Assembly: GCA_019634415.1 (NCBI GenBank)
Contig: JAHQVJ010000254.1
Location: 35,019 to 99,018 of the forward strand
Reading direction: 5' to 3'
DNA from: Myxococcales bacterium
GTDB taxonomy: Bacteria > Myxococcota_A > UBA796 > GCA-2862545
Length of the DNA: 64,000 nt
The position numbers were made by a program, and so were the translations under genes. Below are positions 50,208 to 58,559 of the stretch, in pieces. The notes below the pieces were generated by a model that saw only the letters and a program-made list of their open reading frames with translations, was not told where the DNA came from and searched no databases. How positions within the stretch are numbered: the first letter of the stretch is position 1; the number at the start of each line of letters is the position of its first letter.

Positions 50208-51716
50208 TCAGAGCACGGGCCACAGCTCCGAGAGCCCCAACGCGAACTGCAGGAAGCCCGCCAGCTGCGGATCCGAGGGCTCCGACAGATCCGGATCGCC
50301 GAGCGCCTCCACGCACGACAGCTCGAGCGGCGCTCCCGGATCGGTGAGGAAGGCGTCCGTCACGGCCTGGGCACAGCCGCTCTGCGGGTACACGCCGTGG
50401 CCCGCCTCGGGCACCGTCACCAGCGTGCCGCCGAGGGTGTCCGCCGCGAGCCGTCCCCAGGCCGGCGGCGTCTGTAGATCCACGCCCCCCTGCAGCACCA
50501 GGATCGGCGGCAGCACGTCGGGGACCGTCGTGTCGGCCTCGAAGCCTGGCAGCACCGGGAACTGGGCCTTCATCGACCAGAACTGATCGGCCGCTTGGGT
50601 GGTGGCGAACAGCAGCTCGTCGCTCGCCCCCACCGCAGCGTCGTAGTCGGCCTGGGTCATGGGCGGCAGGAAGTCGTGGGCCACCACCGTGGTGTACACC
50701 GCCGAGTTGAGGGCCCCCTCCATGGGCCAGCCCGTCTGCGGTGGACCGGACTGCAGCGCCAGCAGCTGCTCCAGCCGCTGCAGGGCCTGCACGTCCTCGC
50801 TGTCGCAGCGGGCCAGGCGGCTCGTCAGCGCCAGCGGCACCACCGGCGACAGCTGGGTCCCGAACCCGATCAGCGCCCCCCGAGTCATCCCGGAGGGAGC
50901 CACCGCCGGGCAGTGGCTGGGATCCTCGATGCGGGCGATGGCCTCGTCGATCGCCACGGGAAAGCGGTCCACACAGGCCGGATCCGCAGAGCAAGCCGCG
51001 AACAGGTCCAGCACCACCTCGTCGGTGTAGACGCCTGCGTTCCAGATGTCGGGATCCAGCGTCATGCTGCTGTCGAGCACCACCCCGTCGATGGCGTCGT
51101 CCACCTGCAGGATCCGCATCGCCAGGTAGGTGCCGTAGCTGGTGCCGAAGAGCAGCTGGGGCGCACCGTCGTCGGCGTCGGCCAGGGCCATCTGCACGTC
51201 GAGCGCAGCCTCCCCCGAGGCAAAGCCCGTCAGCCCCTCCTCCCCCCACTCGGCCACCAGCTCCTGGCGACACGCCGCGGTGTCGAAGGCGTCCGCGCAG
51301 GCAAGCGCGTCGACCCCGGACGTGCCGCGCTGCGACGGGATGTAGACGTCGAGCCCCAGATCGTTGAGCGCCGTGACGAACTGCGCGTTGCCCGGCCCCG
51401 CCCCCGTGCCTCCGGGACCGCCATCGAGGGCCCACACCTGCCCCGTGGCTCCCTCGGTGGTGTAGCGAAACACCGTGAACTCGATGGTGGGACCGCCCTC
51501 ATCGACCCAGCGCAGCGGCACGTCGTAGGTGAGGCACTCGGGATCGGCCGCCATCTCCCCCGTCAGCGGGCGACAGGGCTCCCACGCTGCCGTGCTGGGC
51601 GTCGTGGGTTGGGTGGTGGGCTCACCAGGCGCGGTGGGGTCCACCACCTGGTTGTCGTCTGCTCGGCCGCTACAGGCGGCCAGGGCGAGGACGGGCAGGA
51701 CGGTCGGAAGGCGCAT
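50208..51716 (-). CDS. Lipoprotein alpha/beta hydrolase, tripeptidyl aminopeptidase-like (S33)
   Basis: 502 residues, ATG 51716 with a lipobox (LALAAC, Cys15) and a Pro/Thr linker. The fold is that of S33 proline iminopeptidase/TAP-like hydrolases: GGPGGTGAGPG oxyanion region, the elbow GTSYGT (Ser nucleophile), GGVDLQTPP with Asp and EAGHGVYPQ with His, then the C-terminal TAP-like cap (AVTDAFL, two late Cys). It probably releases N-terminal residues from short peptides in the periplasm or on the surface. It is encoded convergently with the lipoprotein at 48.4 kb (12-base gap) and upstream of the metzincin gene on the same strand. Confidence 0.85.
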   Translation of the reverse strand: MRLPTVLPVLALAACSGRADDNQVVDPTAPGEPTTQPTTPSTAAWEPCRPLTGEMAADPECLTYDVPLRWVDEGGPTIEFTVFRYTTEGATGQVWALDGGPGGTGAGPGNAQFVTALNDLGLDVYIPSQRGTSGVDALACADAFDTAACRQELVAEWGEEGLTGFASGEAALDVQMALADADDGAPQLLFGTSYGTYLAMRILQVDDAIDGVVLDSSMTLDPDIWNAGVYTDEVVLDLFAACSADPACVDRFPVAIDEAIARIEDPSHCPAVAPSGMTRGALIGFGTQLSPVVPLALTSRLARCDSEDVQALQRLEQLLALQSGPPQTGWPMEGALNSAVYTTVVAHDFLPPMTQADYDAAVGASDELLFATTQAADQFWSMKAQFPVLPGFEADTTVPDVLPPILVLQGGVDLQTPPAWGRLAADTLGGTLVTVPEAGHGVYPQSGCAQAVTDAFLTDPGAPLELSCVEALGDPDLSEPSDPQLAGFLQFALGLSELWPVL

Positions 51717-51833
51717 CGCTCATCTCCTTGGTGCGGGGCCCGCGTGGGCCTCGTCCCCAGAAAGCCGCGAGCGTGGAGATCAGGTAGATCCGCGCGATGT
51801 TTGCCGTCTGGCCGGGGCCAGGGCTCCCGCAGA

Positions 51834-53219
51834 TCAGGGCACGTCGATGCGCACGTCGGCCCAGTACCGTCCGTCCTCCTCCCCTTCCGCCTCGAGGGTG
51901 ATCGTCCACTCCGTGCCCACGGTCATCGTCTCGCCGACGGGGATCGCCGCGTCGCTGAACTCGGCCACCTCGTTGAGCGCCTGCCGGATCTTCGGATCGT
52001 CGGGCACCGAGGCGGGACGATGATCGAGCAGGCGCGTCCAGCCGTCGTCGTGGGTGTGGACCAACAGGCCGGTGGCCGTGATCTCGCTGTTGAACACCGT
52101 GGGCTCGTAGCTCACCCACAGGGTGTCGCTGCCCACGTGTAGGCGCAGGGCGTAGGGCGTGAGCCCCGGCGGCTGCTCCGTGCGGCTCGACCAGATCCGA
52201 TGCGTGCCAGCCCGTCGCACGTCTCGCAGGTTGGCCTCGCGCAGCCAGCCCATGTGGTACTTCATCGGCACGTTGATGGCCGCGAAGATGTCGTACTGCA
52301 GGCCCTTCGTGGGTTCCTTGGCCTCGCTGCCCTCGCTGCCCATGAAGAAGAAGGGGTCGTGGCCTCCGCTGCCGGGGGGCGCTGGGTAGGTCTCGTCCCC
52401 CATCAGCACGTCACAGTGGCCCACCCCGAGCACGTGGAAGGCCTCGTGCACCGTGCCCGGCACCCACAGCGGCGCAGGGATCCAAGCCGTGCCCACGTTG
52501 CCGTCACCCGTCCCCAGGGCGCCCGCGCCGCCCAGATCCACCCCGCCGGGCAGCGACAGGAACAGGTAGTTGTAGTCGGCCGGATCGTAGGCGGGATCGG
52601 CGTCGATGGCGGCCTGTGCCACCAGCGTGCGGATGGCGAACGCATCCCGCGGGGCCTCGTCGCGCGTCACGCCCACCTCGATGTGAGGCGTGACCTCCCA
52701 GCGCACCACACGGACCTGATCGGCGGACTGCTCGCGCAGGTACTTGTTCAGCGACGTCATGGCGTCGGCGATGTCCTGCTCGGTCTGCTCGCCCTCGACC
52801 CCGTCGAAGCTGGTGCGAATCCACAGCGCGGTCTTGTCGCCCAGCGCGGGGGACTGCGACGGCTGCAGGGTGGTGGTGGTCACGCGCACCCGCACGTCGG
52901 CGACGGCTTGCAGATCGCCCGCCGTCACCTCGACGTCGAAGCGATGGTTGCGCGCCTGGGTGACGTCGAGGGGCCCGTCCACCACCAGCCGCCCCGCCTC
53001 GTCGATGGCGAAGGGCACGCCGTCGGGAACGGTGAGCTGCAGCTCGGCGCCCTCGCTGACGGAGACGTCGAGCACCCCCACCTCGGTGCCCACCGCCCAC
53101 TGATCATCCGCCACGAAGCTCGCGTCCGCAACGGTGAGCTGGATGGGGTCGACGGGTTCCTCGGCGGCCATCGGGCACGCCACGGTGAAGGCGAGTGCGA
53201 GCAACAGAGTGCGGGACAT
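51834..53219 (-). CDS. Metzincin-type metalloprotease, lipoprotein
   Basis: 461 residues, ATG 53219. Lipobox at Cys15 (AFTVAC). A cadherin-like/Ig-like N-terminal domain (residues ~25-110) is followed by a catalytic domain with the zinc motif HEAFHVLGVGH (258-268, HExxHxxGxxH) and a later K-YHMGWL segment that fits the M6/immune-inhibitor-like and gametolysin group. It should bind zinc through three His, with Glu259 as the base. Probably a surface-anchored protease. The gene runs on the same strand as the hydrolase (118 bases apart) and 40 bases from the Cys-rich gene. No promoter is obvious. Confidence 0.85.
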   Translation of the reverse strand: MSRTLLLALAFTVACPMAAEEPVDPIQLTVADASFVADDQWAVGTEVGVLDVSVSEGAELQLTVPDGVPFAIDEAGRLVVDGPLDVTQARNHRFDVEVTAGDLQAVADVRVRVTTTTLQPSQSPALGDKTALWIRTSFDGVEGEQTEQDIADAMTSLNKYLREQSADQVRVVRWEVTPHIEVGVTRDEAPRDAFAIRTLVAQAAIDADPAYDPADYNYLFLSLPGGVDLGGAGALGTGDGNVGTAWIPAPLWVPGTVHEAFHVLGVGHCDVLMGDETYPAPPGSGGHDPFFFMGSEGSEAKEPTKGLQYDIFAAINVPMKYHMGWLREANLRDVRRAGTHRIWSSRTEQPPGLTPYALRLHVGSDTLWVSYEPTVFNSEITATGLLVHTHDDGWTRLLDHRPASVPDDPKIRQALNEVAEFSDAAIPVGETMTVGTEWTITLEAEGEEDGRYWADVRIDVP

Positions 53220-53259
53220 GCTGGCTCCAGGGCAGCGTGACGGATGGCGCAGCCCATCG

Positions 53260-53697
53260 TCACCCACAGCCGGCCAGCGCCTTCCTGCGTCGGGCGAGGA
53301 GCGGCAGCAGCATCGCCAGGCTGAACGCCCCTGCAGGCCCCACTCCCGTCGCGCACCGCGGCCCGAAGCTCGGCTCCACGCAGCGGTCCGCCACCACGCA
53401 CTCGCCCACCGCACACGCTCCGTCTGCCGAGCAGGTGTCGGTGACCTCCACGTGGGTGTAGGTGCACTCCGTGCCCGGCGTCGTCATGCCGCCACAGGGG
53501 CGCTCCTCCTCCAGGATGCACAGGCTCGTGCGCTCACAGGAGCGGTCCGCGTCGCACCCGGCGTCGCAGGTGGGCTCGGGGATGCAGAAGGACCCATTGT
53601 GGTTGGCCGTGCCCCGCGCACCCGTCGGGCACCCCTCCGCGTCTGGTCCGATGGCATCTGCATGGGCCAACATCGACATCCATCCCACCAAGAACAT
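53260..53697 (-). CDS. Cysteine-rich surface protein with MYXO-CTERM-like tail
   Basis: 145 residues; start ATG 53697, GGGAG six bases upstream. A short signal-like stretch (FLVGWMSMLAHADA) is followed by ~90 residues with many Cys (CPTG, CIPEPTCDAGCDADRSCERTSLC, CGGMTTPGTECTYT, CSADGACAVGECVV), EB-module-like. The end is a hydrophobic helix and a basic cluster (GPAGAFSLAMLLPLLARRRK), the pattern of a MYXO-CTERM sorting signal, in which a Cys precedes the helix. The family strongly supports a myxobacterial origin. It is likely anchored in the envelope. Confidence 0.75.
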   Translation of the reverse strand: MFLVGWMSMLAHADAIGPDAEGCPTGARGTANHNGSFCIPEPTCDAGCDADRSCERTSLCILEEERPCGGMTTPGTECTYTHVEVTDTCSADGACAVGECVVADRCVEPSFGPRCATGVGPAGAFSLAMLLPLLARRRKALAGCG

Positions 53698-53741
53698 GCT
53701 GCTCTCCCTGCGGCCCCCGCCCACGATAGCCGACGGCCGAC

Positions 53742-54545
53742 CTACTGTCCGCATCGGCGTCGGTGACTGTGTCGCCGCGCCTCGGCGAGGGGATCGGAGG
53801 ACGTGGACAGCCAGCGCTCCACGGCCCGAAGGGACGGCCCCTCCCCCATGGCAGCCTCCACGGGGCAGCTCGGATCCGAGACCCCCAGCCGCTCGCGCAC
53901 CAGCAGCTCGGTGGTCCAGCCCACGGCCTCCTCGCGCAGCAGGCGGTCCACACAGCTCGGGCCATGCCCGTCGGGGGCCACGTGGTGCTCGAGGTGGGCC
54001 ACCCGAGCGGCCAGCAACGGCAGCGGTGTGTCGGCGTCGAGGCGCAGGCGGCCCTCCGGGTCGCGCTGACCCCGCTCCCGCACCTCCCCGAAGCACATCG
54101 CCAGGTGCACGCGATGCCCCACCAACGCCTCGATGGCTGCGGTGCGCGCTGGATCCTCGACGAATCCTGCAGGACACGACGGGCCACCGGAAGCAGCCGA
54201 GACCCAGATCAGACCGAGGCCGAAGGACACCGCGTTCGCGATGGCAGAGACCGCTGCTCCCCGCAGGACGGACAGCCGGAGCAACACCACGAAGACCCCC
54301 GCCTCCACCCCGACCACACCCAGCTCCACCAGGCTGGCCCGCGCCCACCAATCCTCGACCATGGGCCGCAGCCAGGCCATGGCGTGCCAGGCGATGGGAT
54401 GGGTGACGGAGGTGGCGACGATACCGGCCATGCCCACCCGACCTGCCGACGCCTCCCTGCTCCGGAGGAAGCCGGCTCGCCAGAGCATGCACAGGCACGA
54501 AACCTCCACGACGAGGGACAGGGCCATCGCCGACAGCTGCGTCAT
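53742..54545 (-). CDS. Membrane protein with cytosolic/soluble C-terminal domain
   Basis: 267 residues; ATG 54545 overlaps the TGA of the upstream membrane-protein gene. About four hydrophobic segments fill the first ~150 residues (SAMALSLVVEVSCLCMLWR, VGMAGIVATSVTHPIAWHAMAWL, ELGVVGVEAGVFVVLLRLSVL, AVSAIANAVSFGLGLIWVS). The rest is soluble with Cys/Glu motifs and an Arg-rich tail (RRHSHRRRCGQ). No family is recognised. It is probably produced together with the upstream gene, and its start has no ribosome site of its own. Confidence 0.65.
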   Translation of the reverse strand: MTQLSAMALSLVVEVSCLCMLWRAGFLRSREASAGRVGMAGIVATSVTHPIAWHAMAWLRPMVEDWWARASLVELGVVGVEAGVFVVLLRLSVLRGAAVSAIANAVSFGLGLIWVSAASGGPSCPAGFVEDPARTAAIEALVGHRVHLAMCFGEVRERGQRDPEGRLRLDADTPLPLLAARVAHLEHHVAPDGHGPSCVDRLLREEAVGWTTELLVRERLGVSDPSCPVEAAMGEGPSLRAVERWLSTSSDPLAEARRHSHRRRCGQ

Positions 54546-55462
54546 GCGGGGACCGGCCGGGCGGACAGAGCAGCGATCAGCACCGGCAGCTCCACCCAAG
54601 CGTGCACCGCGGCGAACACCCCGTACACCACGCGGGTGCCCGCGAAGTCCGACAGGTAGCCCACCAGCAGCATCGCCGTGGCTGCGGCCACCAGCCCCAG
54701 GTAGACCGGCCACGACAGCGACGTCAGCGGTCCGGACCGCTCGGTGGGCAGCCCCGGCAGCACCCCGATCACCGCCACGTAGTGCATGCACTGGGCGAAC
54801 ACGATGGCGGAGAACAGCTGGGCCGCCCAGGGCTGCGCGTGCCAGCTGCGCGGGAGGTAGGCACCGAGTTGTTGCGACAGCCCACCTGCGGCGAAGGGCG
54901 TGCCGTCGGGCAGGCCCCAGCTGACCACGAGGGCATGCACCGGGCCCAGCGCGAGCAGCAGCGGTGCGGCCACGAACACCACCGCACTCCACGTCATCCA
55001 GCGCCTGCGATCCCGACCGTGTGTGGCCTCGGCGAGGAAGCCTACGGGAGTCCAGTTGTGGAGCACGCCCAGCGCCAGCATGGTGGGAATCGGGGCCAGC
55101 GCGGCCCCGGCTGCGATCACCGCTGCCGCCACCGCGGAGGTGAGGCGCGCGAGCCCCATGCGCAGCGAGATGTCCCACGCCACCGTACCGGTGATCAGCG
55201 CCACCAGCACCAGCTCGGCTTGGATCCGCCCCATCGGGTTCCCGATGCCGGCGAGCCCGAGCAGCCGCAGCCCCACCACCCCCGCGAGCAGCACGCCCAC
55301 CGCCACCAGCAAGCGCCGTGACAGCCGCAGCCCGAACCGTCCCTCCACGTAGCGCAGCTCCACGGCGACGTGGGCCAGGCCGAACACCGCCAGCGACGTG
55401 GTGTAGACGAACAGCGGCACCGAGGCACACAGCACCAGCAACGAGGCGACGAGCAGTCCCAT
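54542..55462 (-). CDS. Polytopic membrane protein, unknown
   Basis: 306 residues with eight to nine hydrophobic segments. A tandem ATG-ATG occurs at 55465/55462; GAGG lies two bases before the first and five before the second, so 55462 is preferred. Histidine-containing membrane positions (FGLAHVAVELRYV, LHNWTPVGFLAEATHG, QCMHYVAVIGVL) recur in a way that could bind a metal, and the size is like that of Brp/Blh-type carotene dioxygenases, but there is no convincing match. It is coupled to the next membrane protein. Confidence 0.65.
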   Translation of the reverse strand: MGLLVASLLVLCASVPLFVYTTSLAVFGLAHVAVELRYVEGRFGLRLSRRLLVAVGVLLAGVVGLRLLGLAGIGNPMGRIQAELVLVALITGTVAWDISLRMGLARLTSAVAAAVIAAGAALAPIPTMLALGVLHNWTPVGFLAEATHGRDRRRWMTWSAVVFVAAPLLLALGPVHALVVSWGLPDGTPFAAGGLSQQLGAYLPRSWHAQPWAAQLFSAIVFAQCMHYVAVIGVLPGLPTERSGPLTSLSWPVYLGLVAAATAMLLVGYLSDFAGTRVVYGVFAAVHAWVELPVLIAALSARPVPA

Positions 55463-55509
55463 CATCGCCTCATGGTCCACGACAACGTGGGCACAGGCCA
55501 GCGAATTCG

Positions 55510-55851
55510 CTACCCGCCCGAGTGGTCGTCGCCCGGATCCACCAGCTGGAACCGATTCCCGTCGGGATCGGCGAACGACACGCACGTCCCTTCCCGGGTG
55601 AGCGACACGCCCGCCGCGCGCAGGCGTGCCACCTCGTCGTCGAGGGTGTGGGTGTACAGCACGAGGTTGGCCTCGGTGTCTCCGGGCCGTAGATCGGGGT
55701 GCAGCAGCACCGTGACTGCCCCCGACGTCAGCCACACGTAGCGCTCGCCCTGGACCTGCTCGACGCCGAAGCCCAGCACGTCTCGGTAGAAGCGGAGGCT
55801 CCGCTGCGGATCGGTGACCGGGATCTCGATGTGTCCGAACGACAGGCTCAT
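55510..55851 (-). CDS. VOC (glyoxalase/bleomycin-resistance) superfamily protein
   Basis: 113 residues; ATG 55851 with CGGAGC upstream. The two beta-alpha-beta-beta-beta modules of the VOC fold are clear: FGHIEIPVTDPQRSLRFYRDVLGFGVEQV, WLTSGAVTVLLHPD, then LVLYTHTLDDEVARLRAAGV, VSFADPDGNRFQLVDP. Members are metal-dependent lyases, dioxygenases or drug-binding proteins; the His and Glu ligands H7 and E-type positions are only partly visible. Cytosolic. Confidence 0.85.
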   Translation of the reverse strand: MSLSFGHIEIPVTDPQRSLRFYRDVLGFGVEQVQGERYVWLTSGAVTVLLHPDLRPGDTEANLVLYTHTLDDEVARLRAAGVSLTREGTCVSFADPDGNRFQLVDPGDDHSGG

Positions 55852-55859
55852 GTCTGCTC

Positions 55860-55882
55860 CGAGGCCGGCGGTGTCGGCCTCG
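55860..55882 (-). promoter_or_regulatory. 8-bp hairpin in front of VOC gene
   Basis: CGAGGCCG (55860-55867) pairs with CGGCCTCG (55875-55882) across seven bases. The arm next to the gene meets the ribosome site of the VOC gene (GGAG 55857-55860). It may be the terminator of the upstream lipoprotein gene or a translational element. Confidence 0.4.
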
Positions 55883-56024
55883 ATGTGCACGCAAAGAGCT
55901 GCTGGCTAACGACGCTGCTTCGCCAGGTGAGCGGGTCGGCCAGTCCCCTCGGACGTACCAGTCAGGGTTCGAAGAAGCTCGCTCCGCCGACCCTGCCTCG
56001 GCGTCGACGCGCCGCTGAAGCGGA

Positions 56025-57413
56025 TCACGGCTCCTCGTTCATCTTCGTGTCCCGGTCGAGGACCGTGTCTGGCACGCCCAACCACTCCACGGGGATAGCG
56101 GAGGAGAACAACGCCTCCCCCCCAACCCGTCCCTGGCGCAGAGCGTCCCACGACAATCCGGGCACCTCATACCAAGTGACGGAGCCGGACGTCACCGACC
56201 CCTTGGGAGCCGGCATACGGCTCGCCCACGTTGCTGGAAGCTCGGGAGGCACGACGGTCACCTGATCGGGGGGGACTACGAATCCCCACTTCACCCGACT
56301 GCCAGAAGATGTGTTGACCCAGCCGAGGAAGCCTGCTCCCTTCCCCGCCGAAGCCGTCAGCTCCAGGTCGACCTGACCGCTCTTTCGGTTCCACGAGGCG
56401 TGCAGCCGGCGTGCCAAGGCCGGAGCCGACACGGTCCACGGCTTCGACACGTCGGTCTGCTCCATCACATAGGTAGTCTCGCTGAAGAGCTGCCCTGCCG
56501 GTAAGGTTCGGCTCGCCGTGACCCAGGCCCACCCTCCTTCGACCGCCAGATCGGAAGGAAACGCCAGGTCGAACTCGGGCGCATGGAGGTGGAGGTTTCG
56601 CCAGACGAACACGTCCGACACCATCGGGCCCGACGGACGCAGCAAGCCGTAGATCAGACGAGCGGAATCCAAGCCCGGGCTGGCCACGGGCTCCGGAAGC
56701 TCCATCGTGAGCGTCGTCTCGATCAGATCGGTGCGCCAATCGGAGAACACGTGGGCAGCGGGCTTGCCCGGCAAGCCCTCGAGGGTCGACCACGCGATGG
56801 GGCGTCGGCCGTCGAAGAACCTCGGAACGTCCTCGTAGGCCCATGCCACCGCATCGAACGTGTCCGACTTCGCCAAACAGGCGGTCGGCACGCTCAGCTG
56901 CAACGTGTCGGCCGGGTCGTAGTTGTAGGGGTAGGGCAGGCAGCTCGTGGTCACGCCGTACTCGTCGGCCCCTTCTAGGTCCGACGGCCCAGCGAACACG
57001 AACGGCCCGACAAACTCGACGGGGGTGCTGGGCCCCAGCGTAATGACGTCGTTCCACTGCACGTCGTAGATAGTGATCGAGAGCTCGGGATCGGGGATGA
57101 TCACCGTGATCGGGGCCCCCGCCTCGACCATCACGAAGGCGGTCCCCAGCTCATCGGTGGCGAGTTCCTCCACGAAGGACCCGTCGAGGGCGTGCACGAT
57201 CACCGGGTACGCCTCCTGCGGCACGCTCAGCGCGTCGTAGATCCGTACGGTGGCTGGACCCAGTTGGGGCTCGGCCCGGGTGGGCTGGGGCGTCGTGGAG
57301 GTATCGGCGGTGGACGTGTCGGGGTCGCCGTCCGAAGTCACGGACGTGGTCGAGGCCCCCGAGCACGCCAGGGCCATCAGCGAAAGACCGACGGAAAAGC
57401 AAGACAACTGCAT
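56025..57413 (-). CDS. Predicted lipoprotein with beta domains
   Basis: 462 residues, ATG 57413. The leader has a lipobox (LMALAC, Cys17), and the next ~30 residues are a Thr/Ser/Asp/Pro linker. A carboxypeptidase-like or bacterial-Ig-like beta domain follows (ATVRIYDALSVPQEAYPVIVHALDGSFVEELATDELGTAFVMVEAGAPITVIIPD), then a long unclassified region with alternating strands and Trp. Probably a surface protein; no catalytic motif is seen. It is isolated from its neighbours by 173 bases on one side and ~340 on the other. Confidence 0.72.
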   Translation of the reverse strand: MQLSCFSVGLSLMALACSGASTTSVTSDGDPDTSTADTSTTPQPTRAEPQLGPATVRIYDALSVPQEAYPVIVHALDGSFVEELATDELGTAFVMVEAGAPITVIIPDPELSITIYDVQWNDVITLGPSTPVEFVGPFVFAGPSDLEGADEYGVTTSCLPYPYNYDPADTLQLSVPTACLAKSDTFDAVAWAYEDVPRFFDGRRPIAWSTLEGLPGKPAAHVFSDWRTDLIETTLTMELPEPVASPGLDSARLIYGLLRPSGPMVSDVFVWRNLHLHAPEFDLAFPSDLAVEGGWAWVTASRTLPAGQLFSETTYVMEQTDVSKPWTVSAPALARRLHASWNRKSGQVDLELTASAGKGAGFLGWVNTSSGSRVKWGFVVPPDQVTVVPPELPATWASRMPAPKGSVTSGSVTWYEVPGLSWDALRQGRVGGEALFSSAIPVEWLGVPDTVLDRDTKMNEEP

Positions 57414-57726
57414 TCAAGTTCCCAATCAGGGCATGTGGTTCGTAGGGAATGGCGTTGACCGCCTAGTTCGACGGCCATTGTCCGCGCTCCTCAACCACCA
57501 ATCAGACTGTTGAGTTTGGCACCGGCTCGACCCTTCAACGAAGTCGGCGCAGCAATGGGCTCATCGTCAAGACAGATCGCGCCACCACCTCTGGCGGTAG
57601 CTCCGCAGCGCAGCGCAGCACCTGAGGTGGGGCGGCTGATCTCGCGAGTACACCGCAAAGTCGTAGGCCATCCGCGCTCCCGCCCCGTGCACGGCTCGCA
57701 GTCGATGGCCACCCGTTGGACAATCC
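57414..57726. other. Intergenic region without a gene
   Basis: Nothing codes convincingly here; the short open frames in both directions have no ribosome site or family pattern. It separates the divergently transcribed lipoprotein gene and the ArsR gene. The only elements I can support are at its right end (promoter and operator of the ArsR gene). A GCAGC-type repetitive patch occurs near 57600. Confidence 0.5.
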
Positions 57727-57760
57727 GTAAGCAACGACTTACATGTAAGCCATGACTTAC
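57727..57760. promoter_or_regulatory. Four-arm GTAAG/CTTAC operator overlapping the ArsR start
   Basis: GTAAG 57727, CTTAC 57738, GTAAG 57745 and CTTAC 57756 form a symmetric array (spacings 11, 7, 11) centred on a perfect 12-bp palindrome CTTACATGTAAG (57738-57749). The last arm lies in codons two to three of the ArsR gene. A TTGGAC (57716-57721) and a TTACAT (57739-57744) 17 bases later could be -35 and -10. Confidence 0.6.
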
Positions 57761-58063
57761 ACGTCAACTCTAGAGGCCTTGGCGGATCCCACGCGGCGCA
57801 CCGTGTTCGAGGGTCTGCGAGCGGGTCCGCGCAGTGTCGGTGACCTCGCGCAGCACCTGCCCGTGTCGCGTCCAGCCGTGTCGCAGCACCTCAAGGTGCT
57901 GTCGGCCGCTGGGCTGGTGACCGCGCGAAAGCAGGGGCGGCGTCGCCTCTACAGCGTGCGCCGGGAGGGGCTGCTCGCGCTGCGCACGTGGCTGGACTCC
58001 TTCTGGGACGACGTGCTGGGTGCCTACGCCGACAGCTTCACCGAGCCAGGAGAGTCGCCATGA
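57752..58063 (+). CDS. ArsR/SmtB-family winged-helix repressor
   Basis: 103 residues. A compact winged helix fills the protein: DPTRRTVFEGLRAGPRSVGDLAQHLPVSRPAVSQHLKVLSAAGLVTARKQGRRRLYSV. No metal-binding CxxC motif is seen, so it is of the SRPBCC-partner group (non-metal ArsR). ATG 57752 has no ribosome site; if the -10 above is right, the transcript would begin at the start codon (leaderless). The next gene overlaps by ATGA. It probably represses itself and the SRPBCC gene. Confidence 0.9.
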   Translation: MTYTSTLEALADPTRRTVFEGLRAGPRSVGDLAQHLPVSRPAVSQHLKVLSAAGLVTARKQGRRRLYSVRREGLLALRTWLDSFWDDVLGAYADSFTEPGESP

Positions 58064-58500
58064 TCGAGCCCATCCGGAAGTCGCTGGTGGTGCCCGCCGA
58101 CGCCCAAGCCGCCTTCCTCCGCTTCACGCGAGACATCGCCAGCTGGTGGCCCACCGCCGAGCACTCGGTGTTCGGCGACGACGTGCAGACCGTGGTGTTC
58201 GAGGCGCACGCGCCGGGCCGTCTGTACGAGCGCCACCGCGACGGGCGCGAGCAAGACTGGGGGGACGTGCTGGTCTACGAGCCCTACGAGCGCGTGTGCT
58301 TCACGTTCATGAAGTACGCCGAGGGCGCACCCACCGAGGTCGACGTGCGATTCACCCGCGTCGAGGGCGGCACGCGCGTGGATCTGGAGCACCGCGGCTG
58401 GGAGGCCCACGCCGAAGACCGACGCCACGGCTACGAGGGCGGCTGGGACGTGGTGCTCGCGCCGTACACCGACGGACATTGGTCCACGGACCAGATCTGA
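58060..58500 (+). CDS. SRPBCC/AHSA1-family protein
   Basis: 146 residues; AGGAG before ATG 58060, overlapping the ArsR stop. The START/AHSA1 fold is clear: IEPIRKSLVVPADAQAAFLRFTRDIASWWPTAEHSVFG, VVFEAHAPGRLYERHRDG, WGDVLVYEPYERVCFTFM, EVDVRFTRVEGGTRVDLEHRGWE. Such proteins bind a hydrophobic ligand in a deep cavity or help a client protein fold. With the ArsR gene it forms a well-known two-gene unit in which the ligand or partner is normally unknown. Confidence 0.9.
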   Translation: MIEPIRKSLVVPADAQAAFLRFTRDIASWWPTAEHSVFGDDVQTVVFEAHAPGRLYERHRDGREQDWGDVLVYEPYERVCFTFMKYAEGAPTEVDVRFTRVEGGTRVDLEHRGWEAHAEDRRHGYEGGWDVVLAPYTDGHWSTDQI

Positions 58501-58559
58501 GGTCGCCCGTCCCTCAAGGCCACGAGCCTCGCCTTCGATGATCGACCAGCGAGGTTTCG

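Noticed and set aside
54542..55462. Brp/Blh-type carotene dioxygenase
   Set aside because: Membrane His residues and length are suggestive, but the family motifs are not visible.
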